This document shows, piece after piece, positions 56,348 to 64,000 of a stretch of DNA of 64,000 nt. Source of the DNA: Rhizobiaceae bacterium (GTDB taxonomy: Bacteria; Pseudomonadota; Alphaproteobacteria; Rhizobiales; Rhizobiaceae); the NCBI GenBank assembly GCA_019635715.1, contig JAHBYY010000002.1, positions 62,001-126,000 of the forward strand. Reading direction: 5' to 3'. How positions within the stretch are numbered: position 1 is the first letter of the stretch; each line of letters starts with the position of its first letter. A program made the translations under genes and the position numbers. Under the pieces are notes generated by a model that saw nothing but the letters and a program-made list of their open reading frames with translations, did not search any database and was not told the DNA's origin.

Positions 56348-59176
56348 TCACTCCAGATACTCCGCGATCAGGTCGTCGCGCTTGATCGACGACCAGGCCG
56401 CACGCGCCGCTATCCGATGCCGCTCGCGCTCGACATCGTCGCGCGCGATTCGCATCAGGCGGAGATGCGTTCCGCCGATCGAGTAGGGTTCAGGGATTCG
56501 ACCATAGAGGGCGAGCGCCTGCTCGAATTGCGCCCGCGCTCCGTCAGGGTCGAAGCGCTCGCGCGCGAGGTCGCCGAAGTCCTGGATGGAGTTCGCCTCG
56601 CCCAGCACAGAGCCGACCTTGCGGTAGAGCGGCAGCGCCTCCTCGAATCGCGCCCGCGCTCCGTCATAGTCAGAGCGCTCCAGCGCGATGTTGCCGAGGC
56701 CCCGGATGCAGCTCGCCTCGCCAAGCACATCGCCAACCTCGCGATAGAGCGGCAGCGCCTCAGCATAGCGGGCGCCGGCCCCGTCATGGTCGGAGCGCGC
56801 CAGCGCGATATTGCCGAGGCCGCGGATGCAGTTTGCCTCGCCAAGCACATCGCCGACCTTTCGGTAGAGCGTCAGCGCCTCCTCGAATCGCGCCCGCGCC
56901 CCGTCATGGTCGGAGCGCACCAGCGCGATGGTGCCAAGGCCAAAAATGCAGTGCGCCTCGCCCAGCACTTCGCCGACCTCGCGGAAGAGCGGCTGCGCCT
57001 CATCGTAGCGCGCCCGCGCCCGGTCATGGTCGGAGCGCGCCAGCGCGATATCGCCGAGGCTGCGGATGCAGCTCGCCGCCGTCGCCGAATCGCCTTGCCC
57101 GGCCGCGGCTTCCGCGGCCGCGGATACGGCCGAAACGCCACCGACGCCGAGGAACCGGTCGAGTTCCGCCATTCCACGCAGCGCGGAGGTCATCGTCGCA
57201 GGGGAACGTCCGGCTGCCAGGGCGGCTTGCGCGATTGCATCGAAATTCTGCGCCTCCGCCAGAACCCTGTCCCCAACCTCCTGCCACTTGCCGGTGCCGG
57301 CGTGATCGCCATGCGCAGCCAAATCCAGCAGGAGATCGAACAGCCGGTCGCGATCCTCGTTCGAGGGCGGACAATCCAGCCTTGCGCATTCGCGCAGCGG
57401 CACCAGCATTGTCACGCGGTCTCCCTTGCGATCCGCAAGCCGCAGATTTACCAGCGCCCTCTCCGCGTCGCGCCCACAATCGGGAAGCACAGAATCCAGG
57501 TCGGCGACCGCCAGCCCGCCTGGCAGGAAACCGAGCACGGAAACGAGGCGGCGCGCCGCTTCCGTGCAATTTGGGGAGGCGAGCGAGAAGCCCAGCGAGA
57601 TCCTCGTAGAGTCCAGCCGTTCGAAATCCTTTGCATTCCCGAACAATCGTGCCTTGCGCGCCCGCCAATCCTCGAGAACGGGTGCCACGGTGTCGTAGCC
57701 CGAAGCGCCCCGGCCGACGATTGCGATCGACAGCGGGTGGCCGTCGAGTTCCGCAAGCAGCGCCGGCAGGTCGGGGTCGTCCGCCAGATGGGCGCCGCCC
57801 GCCTCGCGCAGGAACAGGGTTTTCGCCGAGTCGTCGTCCAGCCGCTCGATGTCGCGGAATTGCCTGCCGCGGTTGAGGACGATCGGGCGGTCGCGGCAGG
57901 TGACGACAAGCGTCAGGCCGGGCATCGCCGCCAGCCCCTTGTAGGTTCCGAGAGCCGCCTCCCGGTCCGCCCTCTCCCCGGCGTTGAGAGGCGTTTCGGC
58001 ATTGTCGAGGATCAGCAGCACAGGCGCCGTCGAGACGCGTGCGGCAATCGACGTCTCAACCGCCGATTCGGCACCCGTCGCATCCGCCCCGAGCGCCCGT
58101 GCCGTCTCGGTGAGGATGCCGCGCGGTTCGGTCACCGCGTCGAGCGGCACAAACAGGCGCTCCGGCCAGCGAGCGGAAATGTCCGGATGATGGGCGGCGG
58201 CCAGCGCCATCGTCGACTTGCCCATGCCGGGTCCGCCGGGAATGACGATGGGGGTCGTTCCGGCAAGCAGAAGCCGGACGAGTTCGGCGAGCTTGGTCTT
58301 GCGGCCGATCATGCGCGGATCGGGCGGCAGACGACCGAAGGTCGATGCCGCGGGCGGCGCCAGTGAGCGGAGGAAGGCGGGGAGTGAACCGTGACCGGAA
58401 CCGTGCACAACCGGCTCGATTCCTGCTGGCCATGTATCGGTCTGCTTACCGTCCGGCACGAGGACAAAATGGCGTCTGCCGCTGGTCAGCCAATTGGACC
58501 CGAACCAGCGCAGCATCTCGCCGACATTCCGGTCGCCGAGGCCATCCGTGCTGCATCCGACAAAGATAAGCGTCTTGCCGAAAGCGACATGCTTTTGCAG
58601 GAATTGTGCAAACTCGTCCGTGCCGACACGGGCATAATCGTGTCCCGAGAAAATGACGCTCTCGCTGTCCGTCCAATGTCCGTGCAGGTGCCAGACCCCT
58701 CGAATCCTTCCACTCAGGACATCTGCGATATGCTGCGGGTGGCGCCATGTAGCGGGATCGCAAGCCAAGACCTTGCAGAGGATGCTGTCGTAGTTCGTGG
58801 TTGCGACGGGAACGCCCAAGGCATCGATGGCTCTGGGAACATCGGTAAATGAGGCATCAATCCCGCCGACCTCCCGTCGCAGGAAATCGCGCCACCCCGT
58901 TCCCGTGACGCCGCCAAGTTGCGAGACGATCTCGTCAGCGGCTTTGAGCCAGCTTTGGGGCCTGGTGGGGTTCAGATAGGCGTTGCAGGCGATGACCCAG
59001 TCTTCGGTGTCGTCCACCTTGTTATGCGCCTTGGCCACATCGAGCGCGCGCTTGATGAGGTCGAGCCAGCCGGGCGCCTTTCCGCCGGTTGCGCCGATCG
59101 TGGTTCCCGCGCCGCAGACGACGATCGCCTCGCGGTCGCGGATGACGCGCTTCAGTTCCTCGACCGGATCGCCCAT
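56348..59176 (-). CDS. SIR2-STAND-TPR protein, NLR-like putative antiphage defence factor
   Basis: This is a 942-residue three-part protein. Residues 1-280 form a SIR2-like domain: AIVVCGAGTTIGA, TTNYDS, HLHGHW with the catalytic histidine, LIFVGCSTDGLGDRN. Residues 290-620 form an NB-ARC/STAND NTPase: Walker A IPGGPGMGKST, Walker B PVLLILDNAE, TCRDRP, and GHPLSI matching the GxP motif. Residues 700-910 are TPRs. In known SIR2-STAND defence proteins, sensing by the C-terminus triggers NAD+ depletion. ATG 59176 has GGAGG 4 nt upstream. It appears monocistronic and is flanked by repeats and gene-poor DNA. Confidence 0.85.
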   Translation of the reverse strand: MGDPVEELKRVIRDREAIVVCGAGTTIGATGGKAPGWLDLIKRALDVAKAHNKVDDTEDWVIACNAYLNPTRPQSWLKAADEIVSQLGGVTGTGWRDFLRREVGGIDASFTDVPRAIDALGVPVATTNYDSILCKVLACDPATWRHPQHIADVLSGRIRGVWHLHGHWTDSESVIFSGHDYARVGTDEFAQFLQKHVAFGKTLIFVGCSTDGLGDRNVGEMLRWFGSNWLTSGRRHFVLVPDGKQTDTWPAGIEPVVHGSGHGSLPAFLRSLAPPAASTFGRLPPDPRMIGRKTKLAELVRLLLAGTTPIVIPGGPGMGKSTMALAAAHHPDISARWPERLFVPLDAVTEPRGILTETARALGADATGAESAVETSIAARVSTAPVLLILDNAETPLNAGERADREAALGTYKGLAAMPGLTLVVTCRDRPIVLNRGRQFRDIERLDDDSAKTLFLREAGGAHLADDPDLPALLAELDGHPLSIAIVGRGASGYDTVAPVLEDWRARKARLFGNAKDFERLDSTRISLGFSLASPNCTEAARRLVSVLGFLPGGLAVADLDSVLPDCGRDAERALVNLRLADRKGDRVTMLVPLRECARLDCPPSNEDRDRLFDLLLDLAAHGDHAGTGKWQEVGDRVLAEAQNFDAIAQAALAAGRSPATMTSALRGMAELDRFLGVGGVSAVSAAAEAAAGQGDSATAASCIRSLGDIALARSDHDRARARYDEAQPLFREVGEVLGEAHCIFGLGTIALVRSDHDGARARFEEALTLYRKVGDVLGEANCIRGLGNIALARSDHDGAGARYAEALPLYREVGDVLGEASCIRGLGNIALERSDYDGARARFEEALPLYRKVGSVLGEANSIQDFGDLARERFDPDGARAQFEQALALYGRIPEPYSIGGTHLRLMRIARDDVERERHRIAARAAWSSIKRDDLIAEYLE
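56500..57060 (-). repeat. Tandem 120-bp repeats encoding near-identical TPR units
   Basis: Five units with 120-bp (40-residue) periodicity. Each encodes a form of GNIALARSDHDGARARYEEA followed by LPLYREVGDVLGEA. Nucleotide identity between neighbouring units is high, showing recent duplication or gene conversion. Confidence 0.85.
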
Positions 59177-59325
59177 TCGTCCTCCACCGCCCGGAGGACA
59201 ATGTGGCGCAAAGTGGCGTGAAGGTGAAGGTACGGCTACGCGCCCTTGGCACACCCTGCCTGGCCTGATCTGCTCGGCCTTTCGTGACGGCGGCGGAAGT
59301 CGCGCCAACGCCGCGCCCTGGCCAG

Positions 59326-59503
59326 CACCCCTCATCCGACCTCGCCATGCTCTCCCTTCTCCCACAAGGGGAGAAGGGAGAGCATGGCGCCGGCCTCATT
59401 GCCAATCGGGAATTTTGGAGATTGGCAGAAGCGCCAAGGCAGCACCCCCCTTCTCCCCTTGTGGGAGAAGGTGGCCGAGCGAAGCGAGGTCGGATGAGGG
59501 GTG
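59326..59503. repeat. Paired inverted repeat element upstream of the SIR2-STAND gene
   Basis: Perfect 20-bp arms CACCCCTCATCCGACCTCGC (59326-59345) and the complement at 59484-59503 enclose two further palindromes, each built around a CTTCTCCC-ACAAG-GGGAGAAG-type hairpin. The 465-bp gap 59177-59641 otherwise holds no recognisable gene. Confidence 0.8.
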
Positions 59504-59641
59504 TTGGACGGAGCACGGCGAGACTTGCCAGACCGGACGCGCGCCGGGGACAGTTTACCTTCTTTCCGCAGTTGGGCTCGGCCATTCGATGTTCGCGCAG
59601 GCCGAAAAAGTAAAATGTCCCCTGCATCTGTCCCGGCATCC

Positions 59642-61279
59642 TTATCCCTTCGCCATCTCGCGCAGCTTGAATTTCTGGATCTTGCCCGTCGAGGTCTTGG
59701 GGATCTCGGCGAACAGGATCGCCTTCGGCACCTTGAAGCGGGCGAGCAGCCCCCGGCAGTGTTCGATGATCTCGGCCTCGGTCGCGGTGCGTCCCGGCTT
59801 CAGCTCGACATAGGCGACCGGCACCTCGCCCCATTTGTCGTCCGCGCGCGCCACCACCCCACAGGAGGCGACGGCGGGATGCTTGTAGAGGGCGTCCTCC
59901 ACCTCGATGGACGAGATGTTCTCGCCGCCGGAGATGATGATGTCCTTGGAGCGGTCCTTGAGCTGGATGTAGCCGTCCGGATGCATGACGCCGAGGTCGC
60001 CCGAATGGAACCAGCCGCCGGCGAAAGCCTCGTCGGTGGCCTTGCGGTTCTTCAGATAGCCCTTCATCACGATGTTGCCGCGGAACATGACCTCGCCGAT
60101 CGTCTCGCCGTCGGCCGGCGTCCCGGCCATCGTCTCGGGGTCGAGCACGGTCAGCCCTTCGAGCGCCGCATAGCGCACGCCCTGCCTGGCCTTCTTCGCG
60201 GCCTGCCCGGCCTTGTCCAGCGCGTCCCACCCGGCGTGCCACTCGTTGACGGTGGCCGGCCCGTAGGTCTCGGTCAGGCCGTAGAGATGGTTCACCCTGA
60301 AGCCGGCCTCCGCCATACCTGCGAGCACGGATTCCGGCGGCGGCGCGGCCGCGGTGTTGAAGGTGACCGCCTGCGCAAACTCGCGCTTGTCGGCGTCCGC
60401 GGCGTTGATCAGCGTCGCCATGACGATCGGTGCTCCGCACAGATGGGTGACGCCGTGATCGGCGATGGCGTCGTACATCGACTTCGCCCGCACCCAGCGC
60501 AGGCAGACATGGGTGCCGGCCTGCAGCGCCAGCGTCCACGGAAAGCACCAGCCGTTGCAGTGGAACATCGGCAAGGTCCAAAGATAGACCGGATGCTTGC
60601 CGAGCTCGGCATGGACCGTGTTGGAATAGACCATCAGCGTCGCGCCGCGATGGTGGTAGACGACGCCCTTCGGATTGCCGGTAGTGCCCGACGTGTAGTT
60701 CAGCGAGATGGCGTCCCACTCGTCGTCGGGCATCCTCCAGGCGAAATCCGGATCGCCGGATTGCACGAACGCCTCGTAGTCGATGCTGCCGATCGGCTCG
60801 CCCTTCGGATAGGGCGCGTCGTCGGGATATTCGGGATCGTCATAGTCGATGACCAGCGGCTTGGTCTTCGCCAGCGCCAGCGCATCCTGCATCACCTTGG
60901 AGAACTCGCGGTCGACGATCAGCACCTTCGATTCCGCGTGATCGAGCTGGAAGGCGATGATCGCGGCGTCGAGCCGGGTGTTGAGCGAGTGCAGCACGGC
61001 CTGCGTCATCGGCACGCCGTAATGCGCCTCGAGCATGGCCGGTGTGTTGGACAGCATCACCGTGACTGTGTCGCCCTTGCCGATGCCCCGCGCGTCGAGG
61101 GCCGAAGCCAGCCGCAGCGCCCTGCGCCAGAACGCCCGGTAGGACAGCGAGGCACCGCCGTGGATGACGGCGGTCTGGTCGGGATAGGTGGCGGCCGCCC
61201 GCTGCATCAGCGTCAGCGGGGTCAGAGGCTGGTGGTTGGCCGCGTTGCGGTCGAGGCCGGTCTCGTAGATGTTCGCCAA
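59642..61279 (-). CDS. AMP-dependent acyl-CoA synthetase
   Basis: This is a 545-residue ANL-superfamily ligase. P-loop YTSGTTGNPKGVVYHH, adenine-binding YGLTETYGPA, hinge and catalytic region GDLGVMHPDGYIQLKDRSKD, and the catalytic lysine in TSTGKIQKFKLRE are present. It activates a carboxylate to an acyl-adenylate and then to acyl-CoA. The pattern is that of medium/long-chain or methylmercaptopropionate-CoA ligase-like enzymes; the substrate is not certain. It is monocistronic here. Confidence 0.92.
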   Translation of the reverse strand: MANIYETGLDRNAANHQPLTPLTLMQRAAATYPDQTAVIHGGASLSYRAFWRRALRLASALDARGIGKGDTVTVMLSNTPAMLEAHYGVPMTQAVLHSLNTRLDAAIIAFQLDHAESKVLIVDREFSKVMQDALALAKTKPLVIDYDDPEYPDDAPYPKGEPIGSIDYEAFVQSGDPDFAWRMPDDEWDAISLNYTSGTTGNPKGVVYHHRGATLMVYSNTVHAELGKHPVYLWTLPMFHCNGWCFPWTLALQAGTHVCLRWVRAKSMYDAIADHGVTHLCGAPIVMATLINAADADKREFAQAVTFNTAAAPPPESVLAGMAEAGFRVNHLYGLTETYGPATVNEWHAGWDALDKAGQAAKKARQGVRYAALEGLTVLDPETMAGTPADGETIGEVMFRGNIVMKGYLKNRKATDEAFAGGWFHSGDLGVMHPDGYIQLKDRSKDIIISGGENISSIEVEDALYKHPAVASCGVVARADDKWGEVPVAYVELKPGRTATEAEIIEHCRGLLARFKVPKAILFAEIPKTSTGKIQKFKLREMAKG

Positions 61280-61352
61280 GGTGTCCCCCCGATGACGTCC
61301 GTATCGAGGGCTTTTTATCCAGTCGGCGACGCGGCGTCACCGACAAACGGCG

Positions 61353-62519
61353 TCATGCGGCCAAAGTCGCAGGCGCCGCGCCGCGCGCCGCCGCCCGCTT
61401 CGACCCGGCATGCGCGGGCTTGCCGCCCCAGCCGATGGTCGGCAGCCACTGCAGCCAGTAGGCGAGCGCGAATTGCACAAGGATGCCGCCGACGATCAGC
61501 GACGTGTCGAAGGCGAGCCCGCCGGCATGGACCGCCTTCAGCACCTGGCCGACCATGGCCAGCAGCGTGCCGGCGACGAACACCGGCAGCGAATGGCGCC
61601 CGAGGATGGCGAGCGGGTTGTTCGGGTTCACCCGGGCGAGGTTCGACAGGGCGGGGATCGACACGATCAGATAGGCCAGCGCCAGCACGTGCAGCAGCCG
61701 CGGCAGCGACAGGAAGGTCTTGTCGAAGCCGGCGAGCACGACGGGAAGGTCGACCGACGCCTCCAGCCCCCAGAGCGGCGCCTTGACCCAGACGAGCGCC
61801 AGCACGAGGTACAGCAAGGCGCTGCAGGCCAGCGGCGCGCTGAAGCGGATGGCGCCGCCGCGCTTCACATGCAGGGTCGCGGCGATGCCGATGACGAACA
61901 GGAACTGCCAGGACAGCGGGTTGAGGAACCAGACCCCCTCGGTCGGATAGTTGGCGGGCGCGATCTGCCAGTAGCCGGCGGCGAACCACAACAGCCCGGA
62001 GGCGGTCAGCATCAGCAGGATGTTGATGTTGGCGAGCAGCAGGAACACCGGCAGCATCAGCAGCACCGCCGCGTACATGGACAGGATGTTGTTGTAGCCG
62101 ACCTGATGCCCGAGCGTGGCAAGGCCGATCAGCGCCCGCGGCGTGTCGCTGACGATCGCGCCGATGTTGATCATGTCGAGCAGCTTCGGCTGCGCGAACC
62201 AGATGGCGGCGGCCGAGAAGATGGCGAGCGTCGCCACGGTCGTCATGATGTGCGCCGTGTAGAGCACGCCGGCCCGCCGGAAGGCCTTGAGCGACAGGAG
62301 GAGGCGGTTGCCCGGCCGGAACCTGAGGCCGTAGGCATAGGCCACCGCAATGCCCGAGATCAGGACGAAGGCTTCCGCCGAATCGGAGAAGCCGAAATTC
62401 CTGTGCGTCGCATGCTCGAAGATCGTGCCCGGCACGTGGTTGATGAAGATGGTGAGCAGCGCCAGCGCCCTGAAGACGTCGATGCGGGTGTCCCGCTGGT
62501 TGGTGCTGATTGGGGTCAT
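61353..62519 (-). CDS. OpgC domain-containing membrane protein
   Basis: This is a 388-residue multi-pass protein of the OpgC/acyltransferase-like family. RDTRIDVFRALALLTIFINH with the conserved histidine, and GFSDSAEAFVLISGIAVAYA are diagnostic. About ten helices follow. OpgC proteins add succinyl groups to osmoregulated periplasmic glucans, but many rhizobial paralogues have no proven substrate. The C-terminus is an Ala/Arg-rich cytosolic tail. Confidence 0.88.
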   Translation of the reverse strand: MTPISTNQRDTRIDVFRALALLTIFINHVPGTIFEHATHRNFGFSDSAEAFVLISGIAVAYAYGLRFRPGNRLLLSLKAFRRAGVLYTAHIMTTVATLAIFSAAAIWFAQPKLLDMINIGAIVSDTPRALIGLATLGHQVGYNNILSMYAAVLLMLPVFLLLANINILLMLTASGLLWFAAGYWQIAPANYPTEGVWFLNPLSWQFLFVIGIAATLHVKRGGAIRFSAPLACSALLYLVLALVWVKAPLWGLEASVDLPVVLAGFDKTFLSLPRLLHVLALAYLIVSIPALSNLARVNPNNPLAILGRHSLPVFVAGTLLAMVGQVLKAVHAGGLAFDTSLIVGGILVQFALAYWLQWLPTIGWGGKPAHAGSKRAAARGAAPATLAA

Positions 62520-62656
62520 CGCCGCGTAAAGTCCCTGACAGGTCGTATGGTTCCGCCCGCCACGACCCGCCGCTACAGGCGGCGCGTGACGGGGCGGTGT
62601 CAGGGCGCGCGGAATGCGGTCGAAATGGCCCCGTTCCGATCACGAATTATGTTCGC

Positions 62657-63427
62657 TCAGAACAGTTGCGCGACGCTGTCCCAGACCAGCTTGATCGAGA
62701 TCAGGCCGACCGTGCCGTAGGTGAAGGGATAGAAGATCTCCGGGCGCATGCGCTTGACCAGCCAGGCCCCGGTCAGCGTGGCGAGCGGCGCGACCGGCAT
62801 GAGCGCCGCCGAAGCCGCCAGGTTGGTCGCGTCGAATTGCCCCAGCCAGAAATACGGCGCCAGCTTCACCGTATTGGTGATGGCGAAAAGGATCACCCCG
62901 GTCCCCGTCATCACCTTCGGGTCGAGCCGCAGCGGCAGCGCATAGATCTGGTAGGGCGGGCCGCCGACATGCGCGACGAAGCTGACGAAGCCGGCGACCG
63001 TCCCCCAGAACGCCGCGAGATAGCGGTTCGGCGCCGCCGCCCGCATGTCGCCGCGCCACACCTGCTGGATGAGCCAGCGCAGGGTGAAAACGATGGCCAC
63101 CACGCCGATGATCAGCCGGATCATGTCGGGCGTTACGTATGAGGCCATCAGCCAGGCGATGGCCAGTCCGACCATCATCGACGGCAGCAGCGACCACAGC
63201 AGGTCGCGGTCGTAGACCCCGCGCCAGCTCCACAACGACACCGCGTCCATGACCACGAGGATCGGCAGCAGGATCGCCGCGGCCTGCAGCGGCGACACCA
63301 CGAGCGCCAGCATCGGCACGCCGACCACGCCGGCGGCGCCGCCGAAGCCGCCTTTCGACAGGCCGACGAGGATGACGGCCGGGATGGCTGCCGCGTAGAA
63401 CCACGGATCCGAAAGCAGGGCGCTCAT
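62657..63427 (-). CDS. Sulfite exporter TauE/SafE family protein
   Basis: This is a 256-residue membrane protein with about eight helices. The two GLSKGGFGGAAGVVGVPMLA and FVSFVAHVGGPPYQIYALPL stretches mark the two TauE/SafE repeats. The family moves sulfite, sulfonates or sulfoacetate, or is of unknown specificity. No sulfur genes are adjacent, so the substrate is open. Confidence 0.9.
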   Translation of the reverse strand: MSALLSDPWFYAAAIPAVILVGLSKGGFGGAAGVVGVPMLALVVSPLQAAAILLPILVVMDAVSLWSWRGVYDRDLLWSLLPSMMVGLAIAWLMASYVTPDMIRLIIGVVAIVFTLRWLIQQVWRGDMRAAAPNRYLAAFWGTVAGFVSFVAHVGGPPYQIYALPLRLDPKVMTGTGVILFAITNTVKLAPYFWLGQFDATNLAASAALMPVAPLATLTGAWLVKRMRPEIFYPFTYGTVGLISIKLVWDSVAQLF

Positions 63428-63540
63428 GGGGAAGGCCTTTCGCCTTCGCCCATAGCGCGGTGGAGCGGCTTTGGCGATAGGCGCGCCTGTTCAAAACCCG
63501 GCCGTTCCTCTATGCCCAAATCCTACCACGATCGCCCTCC

Positions 63541-64000
63541 ATGGGCAGTCCCGCCACGGAATTCCGCATGACCGACCGCCAAGAACCGAACCGCTGCCGC
63601 GTCGTCCTGATCGCGCCGGCCGACACGGACGCCGAGACGCTGCTGCCCCGCCTGCGCGACGCAGTGTCCGGCGGCGACGTGTCGTCGCTGATCCTGCCGC
63701 AGGGGGGGACCGGCGAGGTGGCGTTCCAGGCGCTGGCGCAGGCGATCGTTCCGGCGGCGCAACAGGCCGGTGTCGCCGTCATCATCGCCGGCGACACACG
63801 CATCGCCGGCCGTGTCGGCGCCGACGGCATTCACCTCGAGACCGGACTGGCCGACGTCTCGGACGCCGTGCAGCGCGCGGCAGGCAGGCTCATCGTCGGG
63901 GCCGGCGGCATCACCACGCGCGATGCGGCGCTCGACATCGGCGAGGCCCAGCCCGACTACGTGTTCTTCGGCAAGTTCGGCATGGACACCAAGCCGGAGC
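63541..64000 (+). CDS. Thiamine-phosphate synthase-like protein, 3'-truncated by the window edge
   Basis: The open frame runs off the end of the window; about 153 residues are visible. It contains LILPQGGTGEVAFQALAQAI, then AVIIAGDTRIAGRVGADGIH and LIVGAGGITTRDAALDIGEA, giving the ThiE/TenI TIM-barrel pattern with a phosphate-binding GADGIHL region. ATG 63568 (MTDRQEPNRC) is an alternative start to 63541. This divergent relative may be TenI-like rather than a true ThiE. Confidence 0.75.
   Translation, partial: MGSPATEFRMTDRQEPNRCRVVLIAPADTDAETLLPRLRDAVSGGDVSSLILPQGGTGEVAFQALAQAIVPAAQQAGVAVIIAGDTRIAGRVGADGIHLETGLADVSDAVQRAAGRLIVGAGGITTRDAALDIGEAQPDYVFFGKFGMDTKPE

Noticed and set aside
56291..58366. 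691-codon plus-strand frame antisense to the STAND-TPR gene
   Set aside because: The periodicity simply mirrors the TPR-encoding 120-bp repeats; no domain is recognisable.

Overview
The window is a high-GC alphaproteobacterial chromosome segment, most likely from the Rhizobiales (Phyllobacteriaceae/Mesorhizobium-like). This rests on gene content: a GapR/DUF2312 nucleoid protein, the DUF1244 - N-formylglutamate amidohydrolase - DUF1036 - pyruvate kinase block, DUF2794, an RcdA/DUF1465 protein with nearby CtrA-type boxes, the nadD-proA-proB-obgE order, ybgC-tolQRAB-pal, ruvCAB, and rhizobial-style long inverted intergenic repeats. No rRNA, tRNA, CRISPR array or complete insertion sequence was recognised.

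Region 1 (1-16450) is an accessory catabolic cluster. On the minus strand, from right to left, it holds aminotransferase - RidA - terminator, then SDR - luciferase-like monooxygenase - SDR - polar amino acid/ectoine-type ABC transporter (SBP, two permeases, ATPase) - SDR - SDR - second luciferase-like monooxygenase - flavin reductase - VOC protein. A LysR gene diverges from an SDR plus RraA-like aldolase pair, a GcvA-type LysR follows, and a truncated thiolase sits at the left edge. The set suggests uptake of a small zwitterionic or nitrogenous compound, flavin-dependent oxygenation, several dehydrogenations, and aldol or thiolytic cleavage. I do not recognise the pathway. Two 13-bp dyads of the form TTAG-N5-CTAA precede the two minus-strand transcription blocks and look like a shared operator.

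Region 2 (16450-31200) is mostly core: gapR, DUF1244, N-formylglutamate amidohydrolase, DUF1036, pyruvate kinase, an alpha/beta hydrolase, a TPR protein, rpmJ, a SorC-type regulator with a bifunctional aldolase/dehydrogenase, a very large multi-PAS hybrid histidine kinase, an M19 dipeptidase and DUF2794. Region 3 (31200-43500) has a candidate structured RNA, nadD, proA, proB, obgE, a HicA/DUF1902 toxin-antitoxin pair, typA, and a small surface-polysaccharide group (methyltransferase, DegT aminotransferase, UDP-sugar dehydrogenase). Region 4 (43500-55300) has the complete tol-pal operon, a GH5 hydrolase whose 5' end contains a repeat element, an AT-rich orphan membrane protein, ruvB, a VapBC pair inserted between ruvB and ruvA, ruvC, rcdA, and a candidate CtrA-linked sRNA.

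Region 5 (55300-64000) carries a small four-helix membrane protein, a 942-residue SIR2-STAND-TPR protein that resembles NLR-like antiphage defence proteins, an acyl-CoA synthetase, an OpgC-type membrane protein, a TauE/SafE transporter, and the start of a thiamine-phosphate-synthase-like gene. The strongest candidates for new biology are the SIR2-STAND-TPR gene, the region 1 cluster with its shared operator, and the two candidate RNAs at 31.4 kb and 55.2 kb.
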